A DNA stretch of 64,000 bases from Caulobacter vibrioides (GTDB lineage: Bacteria > Pseudomonadota > Alphaproteobacteria > Caulobacterales > Caulobacteraceae). A model generated the notes under the pieces. That model had not been told where the DNA came from, did no database searches, and saw only the letters and a program-made list of their open reading frames with translations. The stretch covers positions 62,001 to 126,000 of the forward strand of contig LNIY01000117.1 of assembly GCA_001449105.1 (NCBI GenBank). Direction: 5' to 3'. This document shows positions 53,234-61,764 of this stretch, in pieces. The number at the start of each line of letters is the position of its first letter. Within the stretch, counting starts at the first letter, position 1. A program made the translations under genes and the position numbers.

Positions 53234-53773
53234 TCAGGCCTTCAGCCCGTACTCCCGCTCCAGGCGGTAGACCGAGCCTTCCTTGGTCTGCCAGCTGGAA
53301 TAGAGGCCGAAGCGGTCGACGTGGAACGGCGGCGAATGCAGCAGGTTGTGGCGCTGGATCCAGGCGCCGACCTCGGGTACGGCCGGGCGCTTCAGATAGG
53401 CCAGGGTGACGTGGGGCAGGTAGGTGCGGGTCTCGGGCTTCAGCTCGGCCTTGTGGGCGGCGCTCTCGTTGGCCTTCCGCAGGCGGCGCAGCAGCGGCTG
53501 GTCCTCGACCCCGGCCCAGACGGCGTGGATGTCGGCGCCTTCGCCGAAATGGCCCGCGCCCTTGAGCTCCAGGTCGAAGGCCGGAGCCTCGATCTCGGCC
53601 AGGGCCTCGTCGAGATCGGCGGCGACGGGCTCGGCCACGTCGCCGATGAAGCGCAGGGTGATGTGGAAGGCCTCGAGCGGCCGCCAGCGGGCGCCTTCGA
53701 TGCCGGATTGCCGGGCTTGCAGCGGCGCGCCGATCTCCGGAGGAATGGCGATCGCGGTGAACAGACGGATCAT
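53234..53773 (-). CDS. thpR: RNA 2',3'-cyclic phosphodiesterase (ThpR/LigT)
   Basis: The 179-residue 2H phosphoesterase has the two HxT motifs in FHITLRFIGDV (near residue 41) and LPHVTLAYLKRP (near residue 129). Family enzymes open cyclic phosphate ends of RNA and can ligate tRNA halves in vitro. The start RLFTAIAIPPEI is typical. It lies 46 bp downstream of the S41 peptidase gene on the same strand. Confidence 0.93.
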   Translation of the reverse strand: MIRLFTAIAIPPEIGAPLQARQSGIEGARWRPLEAFHITLRFIGDVAEPVAADLDEALAEIEAPAFDLELKGAGHFGEGADIHAVWAGVEDQPLLRRLRKANESAAHKAELKPETRTYLPHVTLAYLKRPAVPEVGAWIQRHNLLHSPPFHVDRFGLYSSWQTKEGSVYRLEREYGLKA

Positions 53774-53819
53774 GCCGACAACCTAGACGCCTTCCCGCGC
53801 CAGCTCAAAGCCTAGGAGG

Positions 53820-54875
53820 TCAAAGCCTCTGGTCGGCGGCGAGCGTTCCGGCCGGATCGGCGACGGCGTCGGCGCGCTCCTTCTCCGACTTCGGGGTCGA
53901 GACCAGCGGCTTGGCGACGGCCAGGGCCCGGCGGTAGGCCTCCGTCAGGGCCGCGTCGGGCGCGGGGGCGACATCGGGGATCACGCCGACCCCTTCCCAG
54001 CCCGCGCCGGTCAGGGGATGCACTACCTGGCCGTTGGGCACGAACACCGAGAGGCCGAAGCCCAGCGGCGGCGAGGGGCGGTTGGCGGGGTTGCCGCCGC
54101 CCCGGGTCTTTTCGCCCACCAGCACGGCGCGGCCGTTGGCCTTTAGGCTGTAGGCGAAGGCCTCGGCCGCCGAGAAGGTGCGGGCGGCGGTCAGCACGAA
54201 CACCGGCCTGTCGGCGTAGAGCGGCTCGCCCGGGCCTTGGCGAACCCTGCGCTGGTCGACCTCGACGAGGCCGTGGCCTTGCGTCCAGCGGATGGTCTCC
54301 AGCACCAGCGGCGTCTTCGACAGGTGGCCCAGCAGCCGCTCGTCGGCCGCGCCGCCGCCGCCGGTATTCTCGCGCAGGTCGATGACCAGGGCGTCGGTGT
54401 CCTTCAGCAGGCCCAGCGCGGCGTCGATCATCGCCGCGCCAGCGTCGCTCTGTTCGAAATAGCGCAGCTTCAGATAGCCGATGTTGGCCGGCAGGCGGCG
54501 GGCGGCCATCAGCCCGTAGGCCAGCCGCTGGTCGAGCAGGGCCTGCTCGGCGTCGGTGAGGACGGACGCCTGGGCGCTGGCGGTGGTCACCGAGACCTTC
54601 AGGTGCAGGTCGCCCGAGACGCCGACGGTGATGGCGCTCAGGGCCTCGGCCAGCTTGGCGCGGTCGTGGATGGCGGTGAGCTGGGCGCGGCGGGCGTGCA
54701 GGGCCTCCTGCACGGCGCGGGCCTTTTGCCGGTCGAAATAGCCGTCGAGGCTGCGGATCAGGGTTTCGACGACCTGGCGTGACTGGGCCAGGGACAGGGT
54801 CTCGCCGTCGGCGGCGAAAGCGGGGGCCGCGACCAGCAGGGCGATGGCGGCGGTGGCGGCGAGCAGGCGGCGCAT
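53820..54875 (-). CDS. Exported S41 family (C-terminal processing-type) peptidase
   Basis: The 351-residue protein has a signal peptide (MRRLLAATAAIALLVAAPAFA) and a tail-specific-protease domain. It shows IGYLKLRYFEQSD, ALVIDLRENTGGGG and the catalytic serine region TAARTFSAAEAFAYSLKA, followed by GEKTRGGGNP. A PDZ domain, present in CtpA/Prc, is not evident. It is closer to the interphotoreceptor retinoid-binding-protein-like S41 group. A periplasmic role is inferred; the substrate is unknown. Confidence 0.9.
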   Translation of the reverse strand: MRRLLAATAAIALLVAAPAFAADGETLSLAQSRQVVETLIRSLDGYFDRQKARAVQEALHARRAQLTAIHDRAKLAEALSAITVGVSGDLHLKVSVTTASAQASVLTDAEQALLDQRLAYGLMAARRLPANIGYLKLRYFEQSDAGAAMIDAALGLLKDTDALVIDLRENTGGGGAADERLLGHLSKTPLVLETIRWTQGHGLVEVDQRRVRQGPGEPLYADRPVFVLTAARTFSAAEAFAYSLKANGRAVLVGEKTRGGGNPANRPSPPLGFGLSVFVPNGQVVHPLTGAGWEGVGVIPDVAPAPDAALTEAYRRALAVAKPLVSTPKSEKERADAVADPAGTLAADQRL

Positions 54876-54986
54876 GGGGTCCCTCGTAGGCGGCGACCAT
54901 GGGCCACGGGACGCGGACCGGAGGCCAGTTAAGCTTGTGTCATGAGAGCCGTGCCGCCTCTTGGTGGTGCTTGCCGACCCATCATA

Positions 54987-54997
54987 TTGTCTGACAA
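54987..54997. promoter_or_regulatory. Candidate operator upstream of the alpha-galactosidase gene
   Basis: TTGTC-T-GACAA is a perfect 11-bp palindrome 54 bp before the GH27 start, set in a locally AT-rich patch (ATATTGTCTGACAAATA). Similar NGTCNGACN palindromes are bound by FCD-type GntR sugar-acid regulators. No such regulator gene is in the window. Confidence 0.4.
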
Positions 54998-55050
54998 ATA
55001 GCGCCGCTCAGGAGGATCGGCGTGAACGCCGACGGTGCGGGAGGCAGGCG

Positions 55051-56406
55051 ATGACGGGACCCTCGATGGATCGGCGCGGAGTGCTGCTGGCGGGATTGGG
55101 CGGCGGCATGGCGGCCGCCTCGGGCGTCGCGGCCGCGCCGGCGGGCGGCAAGGCGTTGCTGGCCCGGCGTCCTCCGATGGGCTGGAACAGCTGGAACAGC
55201 TTCGCCACCACGATCAACGAGGCCCAGGCGCTTGAGACCGCCCGGATCATGGCCGCCAGGCTGCTGCCGTTCGGTTACGACGTCTTCACGGTGGACATCC
55301 AGTGGTACGAGCCGGCGGCCGTCGGCTACGACTACAACCGCGCGCCCGAGCCGGCGATGGACGGCCATGGCCGCCTCGTTCCAGCCCCCAACCGCTTTCC
55401 CTCCAGCGCCGGCGGCCTGGGCTTCAAGCCGCTGGCCGACCAGGTCCATGCGCTGGGCCTGAAATTCGGGGTGCACCTGATGCGCGGCGTTCCGCGCGCG
55501 GCGGTGAAGGCGAACCTGCCGGTGCTGGGAACCGGCGTCCGCGCCGCCGACGTCGCCGATACGTCGAGCGTCTGTTCGTGGAATCCCGACATGTACGGGG
55601 TCGACATGCGCAAGCCCGGCGCCCAGGCCTATTACGACAGCGTCTTCCGGCTGTTCGCGCAGTGGGGCGTCGACTTCGTGAAGATGGACGACATGAGCCG
55701 GCCCTACGACGCCCATGCGGCCGAGATCGAGGCGGCGCACAAGGCGATCCAGGCTTCGGGGCGGCCGATGATCCTCAGCCTGTCGCCCGGCGAGACGCCC
55801 GTGCCGCGCGCCGAGCACGTGCGAAACTACGCCCAGATGTGGCGCATCTCCGACGACTTCTGGGACGAGTGGGCGATGCTGGAGGCCCAGTTCACGAGGC
55901 TGGAGAACTGGAACGCCTTCCGCGCCCCGGGCGCCTGGCCCGACGCCGACATGCTGCCGCTAGGCCGGTTGGCGCTGGGCAAGCGCGACAGCAAGTTCAC
56001 GCCCGACGAGCAACGCACCCTGATGACCCTGTGGTCGATCGCCCGCTCGCCGCTGATCATGGGCGGCGACCTGCGCCACCTGGACGAGGCGACCCTGGCG
56101 CTGCTGACCAATCGGCAGGTTCTGGCGGTCAACCAGGCCAGCACGGCCAACCAGCCGCACTTCGTCGAGGACGGCGCCCGGATCTGGTCGGCGCGGCCGG
56201 AGAGGCGCCCGGGCGAGCGTTACCTGGCGCTGTTCAACACGACCGGAAAGCCGAAGACGGTGGGGATAGCCTTGCGCGAACTGGGCCTGGAGGGCGGCGT
56301 GTCGGCGCATGACCTGTGGACTGGCGAGGCGCTGGGACGGGTGAGCGGCCGCGTGGAGCGGACCTTGCCGCCGCACGGCTCGGCGCTGCTGCGGTTGAGG
56401 AACTAG
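55051..56406 (+). CDS. Glycoside hydrolase family 27 alpha-galactosidase
   Basis: The 451-residue protein has a twin-arginine-like leader (MDRRGVLLAGLGGG) and a GH27 barrel. PPMGWNSWNSFATTINE is the family hallmark. The nucleophile aspartate lies in VDFVKMDDM near residue 212 and the acid/base region is RISDDFWDEW near residue 268. MTLWSIARSPLIMGGDLR and a C-terminal beta-sandwich complete it. It would remove terminal alpha-galactosyl residues from oligosaccharides or galactomannan. GGGAGG precedes the ATG at 55051. No sugar transporter is adjacent. Confidence 0.92.
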   Translation: MTGPSMDRRGVLLAGLGGGMAAASGVAAAPAGGKALLARRPPMGWNSWNSFATTINEAQALETARIMAARLLPFGYDVFTVDIQWYEPAAVGYDYNRAPEPAMDGHGRLVPAPNRFPSSAGGLGFKPLADQVHALGLKFGVHLMRGVPRAAVKANLPVLGTGVRAADVADTSSVCSWNPDMYGVDMRKPGAQAYYDSVFRLFAQWGVDFVKMDDMSRPYDAHAAEIEAAHKAIQASGRPMILSLSPGETPVPRAEHVRNYAQMWRISDDFWDEWAMLEAQFTRLENWNAFRAPGAWPDADMLPLGRLALGKRDSKFTPDEQRTLMTLWSIARSPLIMGGDLRHLDEATLALLTNRQVLAVNQASTANQPHFVEDGARIWSARPERRPGERYLALFNTTGKPKTVGIALRELGLEGGVSAHDLWTGEALGRVSGRVERTLPPHGSALLRLRN

Positions 56407-56555
56407 CGTCCTTCTCCCTGGAGGGAGAAGGTGGCGCGAAGCGCCGGATGAGGGGTTAGGGACTGAAGACGGCGTGCCGGCACGCCGGTTGGCGGCGTAA
56501 CCACTCACCCTCCCACCGCTGCGCGGCGGGCCCTCCCTCTCCCTATGGGAGAGGC
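56405..56555. repeat. Paired palindromic element, family C copy 2
   Basis: The element lies between the convergent GH27 and rimM genes. The left arm has CTTCTCCCTGGAGGGAGAAG and GATGAGGGGTTA. The right arm has TAACCACTCACCCTCC, CCGCTGCGCGGCGGG and CTCTCCCTATGGGAGAG. A GCCGGCACGCCGG palindrome lies in the spacer. The arms match 37852-38036. Confidence 0.75.
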
Positions 56556-57116
56556 TTAATCTTCCGCGTCCTCGTCGGACTGCGGGCCTTCGGGTTCGCC
56601 GACCAGGTTCGGCGGGTCGGCCAGGACGAGGCGTTCGGCTAGCTTCACTTCCGGCGCGGCGGCGCGGGTGAAGGGCAGGTACCAGGTCTGGCCGCCGAGC
56701 GGCGGAATGATCTCGAGCAGGTCGCCGGCGCCGAAGTCCTGGACGCTCTTGATCTTGCCCAGGTCCTCGCCGCTGGCGATGTGGCGCACGGCCATGCCGA
56801 TCAGGTCGGTCAGGTAGAATTCGTCTTCGTCGGGCTCGGGCAGGGCCGAGCGGGGGACGTAGAGCTTGAGGCCGCGCAGGGCGTCGGCGGCTTCCTTGGT
56901 CGCGATCTCGGCGCAGCGGCAGATCAAACCGTCTTTGACCGCTCTTGCCTGCGAGATCGACAGGGCGGTCGAACCGTCCTGGCGCAGGAGCCGCTTGAAG
57001 CCCTTCAGGGCCAGCGGCTCTTCGGTATAGGTGGAGATCCGCACCTCGCCGCGCACGCCGAAGCCGCCGGCCACGCGGCCGACCAGGATCATCGGGTCAT
57101 CGGGAGAAATCGGCAT
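56556..57116 (-). CDS. rimM: Ribosome maturation factor RimM
   Basis: RimM assists assembly of the 30S head through ribosomal protein S19. The 186-residue protein has the N-terminal barrel ILVGRVAGGFGVRGEVRI and the PRC-barrel domain DEFYLTDLIGM, QDFGAGDLLEII. An acidic tail (EGPQSDEDAED) ends it. The start may be the ATG at 57116 or an internal ATG at 57092. It follows rpsP on the same strand across a palindromic repeat. The expected trmD and rplS are not downstream. Confidence 0.95.
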   Translation of the reverse strand: MPISPDDPMILVGRVAGGFGVRGEVRISTYTEEPLALKGFKRLLRQDGSTALSISQARAVKDGLICRCAEIATKEAADALRGLKLYVPRSALPEPDEDEFYLTDLIGMAVRHIASGEDLGKIKSVQDFGAGDLLEIIPPLGGQTWYLPFTRAAAPEVKLAERLVLADPPNLVGEPEGPQSDEDAED

Positions 57117-57160
57117 CGACAGAAGGCTTTCCGGACCAGGCCGGGGTCGTTGGTGAAGCG

Positions 57161-57252
57161 AAACCCTCGCCCTTCGACGGGCTCAGGGTGAGGGTTTCTA
57201 CTGCTTCGGCCTGTGACATGGTCCTTATCCCGAGCTTGTCGAAGGACGAGGA
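57161..57252. repeat. Paired palindromic element, family F
   Basis: The left half is AAACCCTCGCCCTTCGACGG and GCTCAGGGTGAGGGTTT, and the right half is CCTTATCCCGAGCTTGTCGAAGGACGAGG. These are two opposed copies of a palindrome built on CCTTCGAC-N-GAGC, seen widely between genes of alphaproteobacteria. It lies in the rpsP-rimM gap. Confidence 0.65.
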
Positions 57253-57274
57253 CCACGTACAGTTCGGGAAGGGA

Positions 57275-57769
57275 TTAGCCTTCCGAAGCTTCTTCGGCGG
57301 GGGCTTCGGCCGGAGCTTCTTCAGCCGGGGCTTCTTCGGCAGCCGGAGCAGCAGCGGCTTCGGCGGCAGCCGCGGCGGCGGCTTCAGCAGCGGCCTTGGC
57401 GTCTTCCTTGGCTTGGGCTTCGGCGGCCAGACGCTCTTCTTCGCGCTGGGCGCGCTCGGCGGTGCGTTCCTTGGCCTTCTTGCCCGGCTCGGCCTTCTGC
57501 GGGTTGTTGCCGGCGGTCCAGGCGCCGACGCCTTGGGCGGCCAGGAAGCGGGCGACGCGGTCGGTCGGCTGGGCGCCCTTCTTGAGCCACTCCTGGATCG
57601 ACTCCAGCTTCAGGGTGACGCGCGCCGGGTCATCCTTCTTGAGCAGCGGGTTGTAGGTGCCGACCTTCTCGATGAAACGGCCATCGCGCGGCGAGTGGCT
57701 GTCGGCGATGACGATCGAGTAGTACGGACGCTTCTTGGCGCCGCCACGGGCGAGACGGATCTTCAGCAT
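57275..57769 (-). CDS. rpsP: 30S ribosomal protein S16 with an Ala/Glu-rich C-terminal extension
   Basis: The 164-residue protein has the S16 core at residues 1 to 80 ([39 protein letters not shown]). A tail of about 75 residues follows, rich in alanine and glutamate ([20 protein letters not shown], then [14 protein letters not shown] repeats). S16 is usually 80 to 90 residues; extensions of this kind occur in alphaproteobacteria. It is located 25 bp downstream of ffh. Confidence 0.96.
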   Translation of the reverse strand: MLKIRLARGGAKKRPYYSIVIADSHSPRDGRFIEKVGTYNPLLKKDDPARVTLKLESIQEWLKKGAQPTDRVARFLAAQGVGAWTAGNNPQKAEPGKKAKERTAERAQREEERLAAEAQAKEDAKAAAEAAAAAAAEAAAAPAAEEAPAEEAPAEAPAEEASEG

Positions 57770-57794
57770 TGTCGTAAGTCCTTGGGTCTAAAGT

Positions 57795-59318
57795 CTATTT
57801 TTTCTTGAACGGATTGAAGCCGGGCGGCAGGCCGCCCAGGCCGGAGAGCGGGTTGGCCCCGCCCCCGAGGCCCGGCAGACCGGGCAGCCCCGAAAGGCCT
57901 TGGCCTTCCGTCGCGTTGGGATCGCCGGCGGGCATCTTGCCGCCGCCGAGGGATTTCAAACGAGCCATGTCGCCGCCGCCGAGCATGCCGGCCATGCGGG
58001 CCAGGCCCTTGCCGCCGTCCTTGCTCATCGACTTGAACATGTCGGCCATCTGGCGGTGCTGCTTGAGCAGGCGATTGACCTCGGCCACGTCGACGCCCGA
58101 ACCGGCGGCGATGCGGCGCTTGCGCGAGGCGGCCAGGATGTCGGGCTTCTTGCGCTCTTCCTTGGTCATCGAGCTGATGATCGCCTGCTGGCGGCGGAAG
58201 ATGCTGTCGTCGATGCCGCTTTCGGCGATCTGCTTCTTGACCTTCTGGACGCCCGGCAGGAGGCCCATGATGCCTTCCATGCCGCCCATCTTCTGCATCT
58301 GCGACAGCTGGGACGACAGGTCGTCGAGGTCGAACTTGCCCTTGGCCAGCTTGCGGGCCATGCGCTCGGCTTCGGCCGCGTCGAGATCGGCGGCGGCCTT
58401 CTCGACCAGGGCCACGACGTCGCCCTGGCCCAGGATGCGGCCGGCGACGCGGCGGGCGTCGAAGACGTCGAGCTGGTCGATCTTTTCGCCGGCGCCGAGG
58501 AACTTGATCGGCAGGCCGGTGACGTGGCGCATCGACAGCGCGGCGCCGCCGCGGCCGTCGCCGTCGGCGCGGGTCAGGATCAGGCCGGTCAGCGGCAGGC
58601 GTTCGTGGAACGCCTTGGCCGTGCGCACGGCGTCCTGGCCGGTCAGGCTGTCGGCGACGAGGATCGTCTCGGACGGATTGGCGATGCGGGCGATTTCCGC
58701 CGCTTCGCTCATCATCGCCTCGTCCAGCGTCGTGCGGCCGGCGGTGTCGAGGATCAGGACGTCGTAGCCGCTGAGCTTGGCGGCGGTCAGGGCGCGCTTG
58801 GCGATGTCCGGGGCGCTCTGGCCGGCGACGATCGGCAGGCTCTCGACGCCGACCTGCTTGGCCAGGGTCGCCAGCTGCTCCATGGCCGCCGGACGGCGGG
58901 TGTCGAGCGAGGCGACCAGCACCTTCTTGCGCTCGGTCTTGGACAGGCGCAGCGCCAGCTTGCCGGTGGTGGTGGTCTTGCCCGAGCCCTGCAGGCCGGC
59001 CATCAGGATGATGGTCGGCGGGTTCAGGGCCAGGTTCAGGCCGGTGGGGACGTCGCCGCCCAGCATCTCGACAAGGCCGTCATAGACGATCTTGACCACC
59101 TGGTCGGCCGGCTTGACCGAGCGGATGACGGACTCGCCCTCGGCCTTTTCCTTGGCCTTGGAGATGAAGTCCTTGACGACCGGCAGGGCGACGTCGGCTT
59201 CCAGCAGGGCGACGCGGACTTCGCGCAGCGCCTCGTCGATGTCCTTTTCGGACAGCACGCCGCGACCGCCGAGGCGGTCGAAGACGCCTGAAAGTCGCTC
59301 TGTAAGGCCGTCGAACAT
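57795..59318 (-). CDS. ffh: Signal recognition particle protein Ffh
   Basis: Ffh binds SRP RNA and signal peptides and pairs with FtsY at the membrane. The 507-residue protein has the N domain (FDGLTERLSGVFDRLGGRGVL), the G domain (GLQGSGKTTTTGKLA, DTRRPAAMEQL, DTAGR, TRADGDGRGG) and the methionine-rich M domain with RRIAAGSG. A Gly/Pro/Met-rich end (GLSGLPGLPGLGGG) follows. It heads the ffh-rpsP-rimM group, transcribed towards Cori. No SRP RNA gene was recognised nearby. Confidence 0.97.
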   Translation of the reverse strand: MFDGLTERLSGVFDRLGGRGVLSEKDIDEALREVRVALLEADVALPVVKDFISKAKEKAEGESVIRSVKPADQVVKIVYDGLVEMLGGDVPTGLNLALNPPTIILMAGLQGSGKTTTTGKLALRLSKTERKKVLVASLDTRRPAAMEQLATLAKQVGVESLPIVAGQSAPDIAKRALTAAKLSGYDVLILDTAGRTTLDEAMMSEAAEIARIANPSETILVADSLTGQDAVRTAKAFHERLPLTGLILTRADGDGRGGAALSMRHVTGLPIKFLGAGEKIDQLDVFDARRVAGRILGQGDVVALVEKAAADLDAAEAERMARKLAKGKFDLDDLSSQLSQMQKMGGMEGIMGLLPGVQKVKKQIAESGIDDSIFRRQQAIISSMTKEERKKPDILAASRKRRIAAGSGVDVAEVNRLLKQHRQMADMFKSMSKDGGKGLARMAGMLGGGDMARLKSLGGGKMPAGDPNATEGQGLSGLPGLPGLGGGANPLSGLGGLPPGFNPFKKK

Positions 59319-59668
59319 GCGAAACCCTGGGTAAGAACCAAAGCTCCAAACGCGATCAGCCCCCGTGGACGATCACGTCGACGGGGGTCCTCGCCGTCCT
59401 CGTCCGCATGGTGTCCCGGGCTACCGGGGCGGGGTCGTGACGGTGGAGGCGCTGCTGATAAAGCGCCGGAAGTGGGCGCTTATGCGGGAGCGCTGTGGAA
59501 AATGCAAGGATTTCGAGTCGGTTGGGTCGGGTTCGTCGAGGGGCGGGCGCCGGCACGAAGCCCTTTGCCTTTCCGCGTTCGGAGGATTAAGGGCTTCATC
59601 GAACGCGTTCGACGGGATGCGGTCAGGGATTGGGGTCCCGTTTCGTCTGGTCTGCTCGCAAGGACTCC
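59319..59668. other. 350-bp divergent intergenic region
   Basis: This region separates ffh (leftward) from the OmpV gene (rightward) and should hold both promoters. It contains a GCCCCCGTGGACG...CGTCGACGGGGGT inverted repeat near 59359-59389, close to ffh. I find no RNA gene; the conserved SRP RNA loop sequences are absent. Confidence 0.35.
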
Positions 59669-60466
59669 ATGTCGACCAAGCTCCTGTCCGCCGCCGTGGC
59701 GGCTCTCGCCCTGCTGCCCGCCGCCGCCCTGGCTCAAGCCCTGCCCTACAAGGACATCGAAGCGCCCTCGACCTGGGAGGTCGATGTCGGCGGCGGTCCC
59801 GTCTACGGCTTCAGCCCCGGCGGCAAGGACCCGCACAAGACCAACTTCACCTTCTGGGGCAGCGCCCACTGGAAGGGCAAGGTCTACGCCAACGGCCTGG
59901 ACGGCCTGGGCTACAACGTCATCAACGACGAGACCCTTCACGTCGGCGCCCAGCTGCGCCCGCGCTGGGGCGGCCCGGACGATACCGACAGCGGCATCGA
60001 GAGCCCCGACACCGGCGCGGACCTGGCGCTCTACGCCTACAAGCGCACCTGGAAGGACTTCGTGGTCGGCGGCCGCATCGGCCGTGACGTCACCGGCGTC
60101 TCCGACGGCTGGGACTTCTGGGGCTCGGTGTCGCGCCAGGACGTGACCCCGGTGGGCCTGCTGCAGTCGATGGTCTATGCCCGCGGCGGCGACAAGAACA
60201 CCAACCGCACCTTCTACGGCGTCGACGCCAAGGACGTGGCGGCCGTACCGAGCCTGACGCAGTACGACCCCAAGGGCGGCCTGAACCAGGTGGGCGTGGC
60301 CTTCCTGATGATGACCCCGATCGGCGACAAGTACGCGGTCGGCACCTTCGCCAACTACGAGCGCATCCTGGGCGAGGCCGCCGACAGCCCGCTGATCGAG
60401 CGCTACGGCCAGCAGGACGAATACCGCGGCGGCCTGATCGTCGTGCGCCGGTTCATCGGGCGGTAG
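59669..60466 (+). CDS. MipA/OmpV family outer-membrane protein
   Basis: The 265-residue protein has a signal peptide (MSTKLLSAAVAALALLPAAALA) and beta-barrel alternation typical of the MipA/OmpV family: WEVDVGGGPVYGFSPGG, YKRTWKDFVVGGRIGRD and a C-terminal strand GGLIVVRRFIGR. MipA in E. coli links peptidoglycan enzymes, while OmpV homologues act in outer-membrane stress or uptake. The ATG at 59669 has AAGGA upstream. Confidence 0.85.
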   Translation: MSTKLLSAAVAALALLPAAALAQALPYKDIEAPSTWEVDVGGGPVYGFSPGGKDPHKTNFTFWGSAHWKGKVYANGLDGLGYNVINDETLHVGAQLRPRWGGPDDTDSGIESPDTGADLALYAYKRTWKDFVVGGRIGRDVTGVSDGWDFWGSVSRQDVTPVGLLQSMVYARGGDKNTNRTFYGVDAKDVAAVPSLTQYDPKGGLNQVGVAFLMMTPIGDKYAVGTFANYERILGEAADSPLIERYGQQDEYRGGLIVVRRFIGR

Positions 60467-60488
60467 GGGCCCCTACTCTCCCAAAGCT

Positions 60489-60628
60489 CGTCATCCCGGA
60501 AGCCGCGCAGCGGCTATCCGGGACCCAGGGGACTGGGCTCCGCGGTCAGATCAAACGCCCTAAGCGCGGCAGCCTCGCTGCGGCGGCCCCTGGGTCCCGG
60601 CTCTGCGCTTCGCTCCGGCCGGGATGAC
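60489..60628. repeat. Paired palindromic element, family E
   Basis: The element begins GTCATCCCGG with GCCGCGCAGCGGC and CCGGGACCCAGGGG. It ends CCCCTGGGTCCCGG, with GCGCTTCGC and CCGGGATGAC. The two halves are inverted around a spacer that contains a GCGGCAGCCTCGCTGC hairpin. It lies between the convergent OmpV and TraB/GumN genes. Confidence 0.75.
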
Positions 60629-60651
60629 GCACCTTGGAGGCGGTGAAAAGA

Positions 60652-61632
60652 TCACCCCGGCGAGGTCACCGTCGCGCCCTGCGCCTTCAGGCGGTCGAGC
60701 ACCCCGTTGCTGGGCAGCAGGAAGGCCAGGTCGACCACGGCCACCGTCACGCCGGGGCGTTCCAGCGCTTCGGACAGGGCCTTGGCCGACTGGCCGATCT
60801 GTTCGTTCAGAAGGCCCGCCCCGCCGGGGGCGCGCAGCAGGCAGCGCTGGGCGGCGCTGGACGAATAGCGAGCCCGGACGGCGGCGATGTCGCCGTTGGC
60901 CCAGTCCGTGCCGATGGTGTTCCAGCGCGGCGCCTCGTAGTCGATCTCGTTCAGGGCGTCGCGCAGACAGGCCAGATTGGCCTCGTCCGACAGCTTTCCG
61001 GCCACGCTGAGCACGGGACCCAGGCGGTACTGGCTCATGGCCTTGACCTTGACGCCCTTCGCCTTGGCCATCCGCTCGATGGTGCTGACCGGCTTGGCCT
61101 CGGACAGGCCGGCGGCCTGGCGGAAGTCGGACAGCACGATGAAGCCCGCCACGGCCGGCTTCCAGTCCTTGTAGGGCACGGCGGTGCGGCGGGCCTGGGT
61201 GCGGGCCTTGACGAAGCGGTCCTTGAGGTCGGGCGGCAGGCGCTCCTCCAGCTTCTTGCCGAAGCCTTGGCGCACGCCGCCGCCGCCGGTGAGGAAGAAC
61301 TTGGTCACCTGCATCGGCCCGACCGAGGCTTCCGGCGGAACCAGCACGAGATCGGCCTGGTCGAGGGCGCGGTTGAGGCGCGGGCTGTCCCACTTCAACT
61401 GGTGCGGCAGGGGCGCGGCCGAGCCGAGCACATAGAGCTTGGCGCCGTTCTTCTCGACCAGCCACAGGGCCGGCCCCGGCGGGCGGGCGACGACCAGCAG
61501 CTCCTCGACGACGGCGCTGCCGGGATCGGCCGGCTGCAGCTCGACGCTGGGCGTCTGGGCCACGGCCGGGACGGCGAAGGCGAGCGCCAGGGCGGCTACA
61601 GCCGCGACGGGGGCGGGTCTCGAAGCGGCCAT
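60652..61632 (-). CDS. TraB/GumN family protein, exported
   Basis: The 326-residue protein has a signal peptide ending near PAVAQ. The TraB/GumN core starts with ALWLVEKNGAKLYVLGSAAPLPH, a variant of the usual W.v....yLfGtiH.lp, with serine-alanine in place of the threonine-isoleucine-histidine. The end VTVAVVDLAFLLPSNGVLDRLKAQGATV is also typical. Because GTIH is GSAA here, a putative metal-binding histidine of the family may be missing. Function is unknown. The frame upstream of 61632 is a shadow of the DUF885 gene. Confidence 0.82.
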   Translation of the reverse strand: MAASRPAPVAAVAALALAFAVPAVAQTPSVELQPADPGSAVVEELLVVARPPGPALWLVEKNGAKLYVLGSAAPLPHQLKWDSPRLNRALDQADLVLVPPEASVGPMQVTKFFLTGGGGVRQGFGKKLEERLPPDLKDRFVKARTQARRTAVPYKDWKPAVAGFIVLSDFRQAAGLSEAKPVSTIERMAKAKGVKVKAMSQYRLGPVLSVAGKLSDEANLACLRDALNEIDYEAPRWNTIGTDWANGDIAAVRARYSSSAAQRCLLRAPGGAGLLNEQIGQSAKALSEALERPGVTVAVVDLAFLLPSNGVLDRLKAQGATVTSPG

Positions 61633-61764
61633 GGATCCTCCGTCTGCTTGCGGCCAGACATAGTGCGCGCCGGCGGATGGCGAAACGGGGGCGCGACTTG
61701 CGCCGGATCCCCAACGCATGGCTGTCTTGCGTCCAGGCTGTCGATGATCCTGGGAGGGGGAAGC

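Noticed and set aside
55814-55832. CACGTG with a GAAAC flank inside the alpha-galactosidase gene, resembling parS
   Set aside because: Only one half matches; the left flank lacks TGTTT, so ParB binding is not expected.
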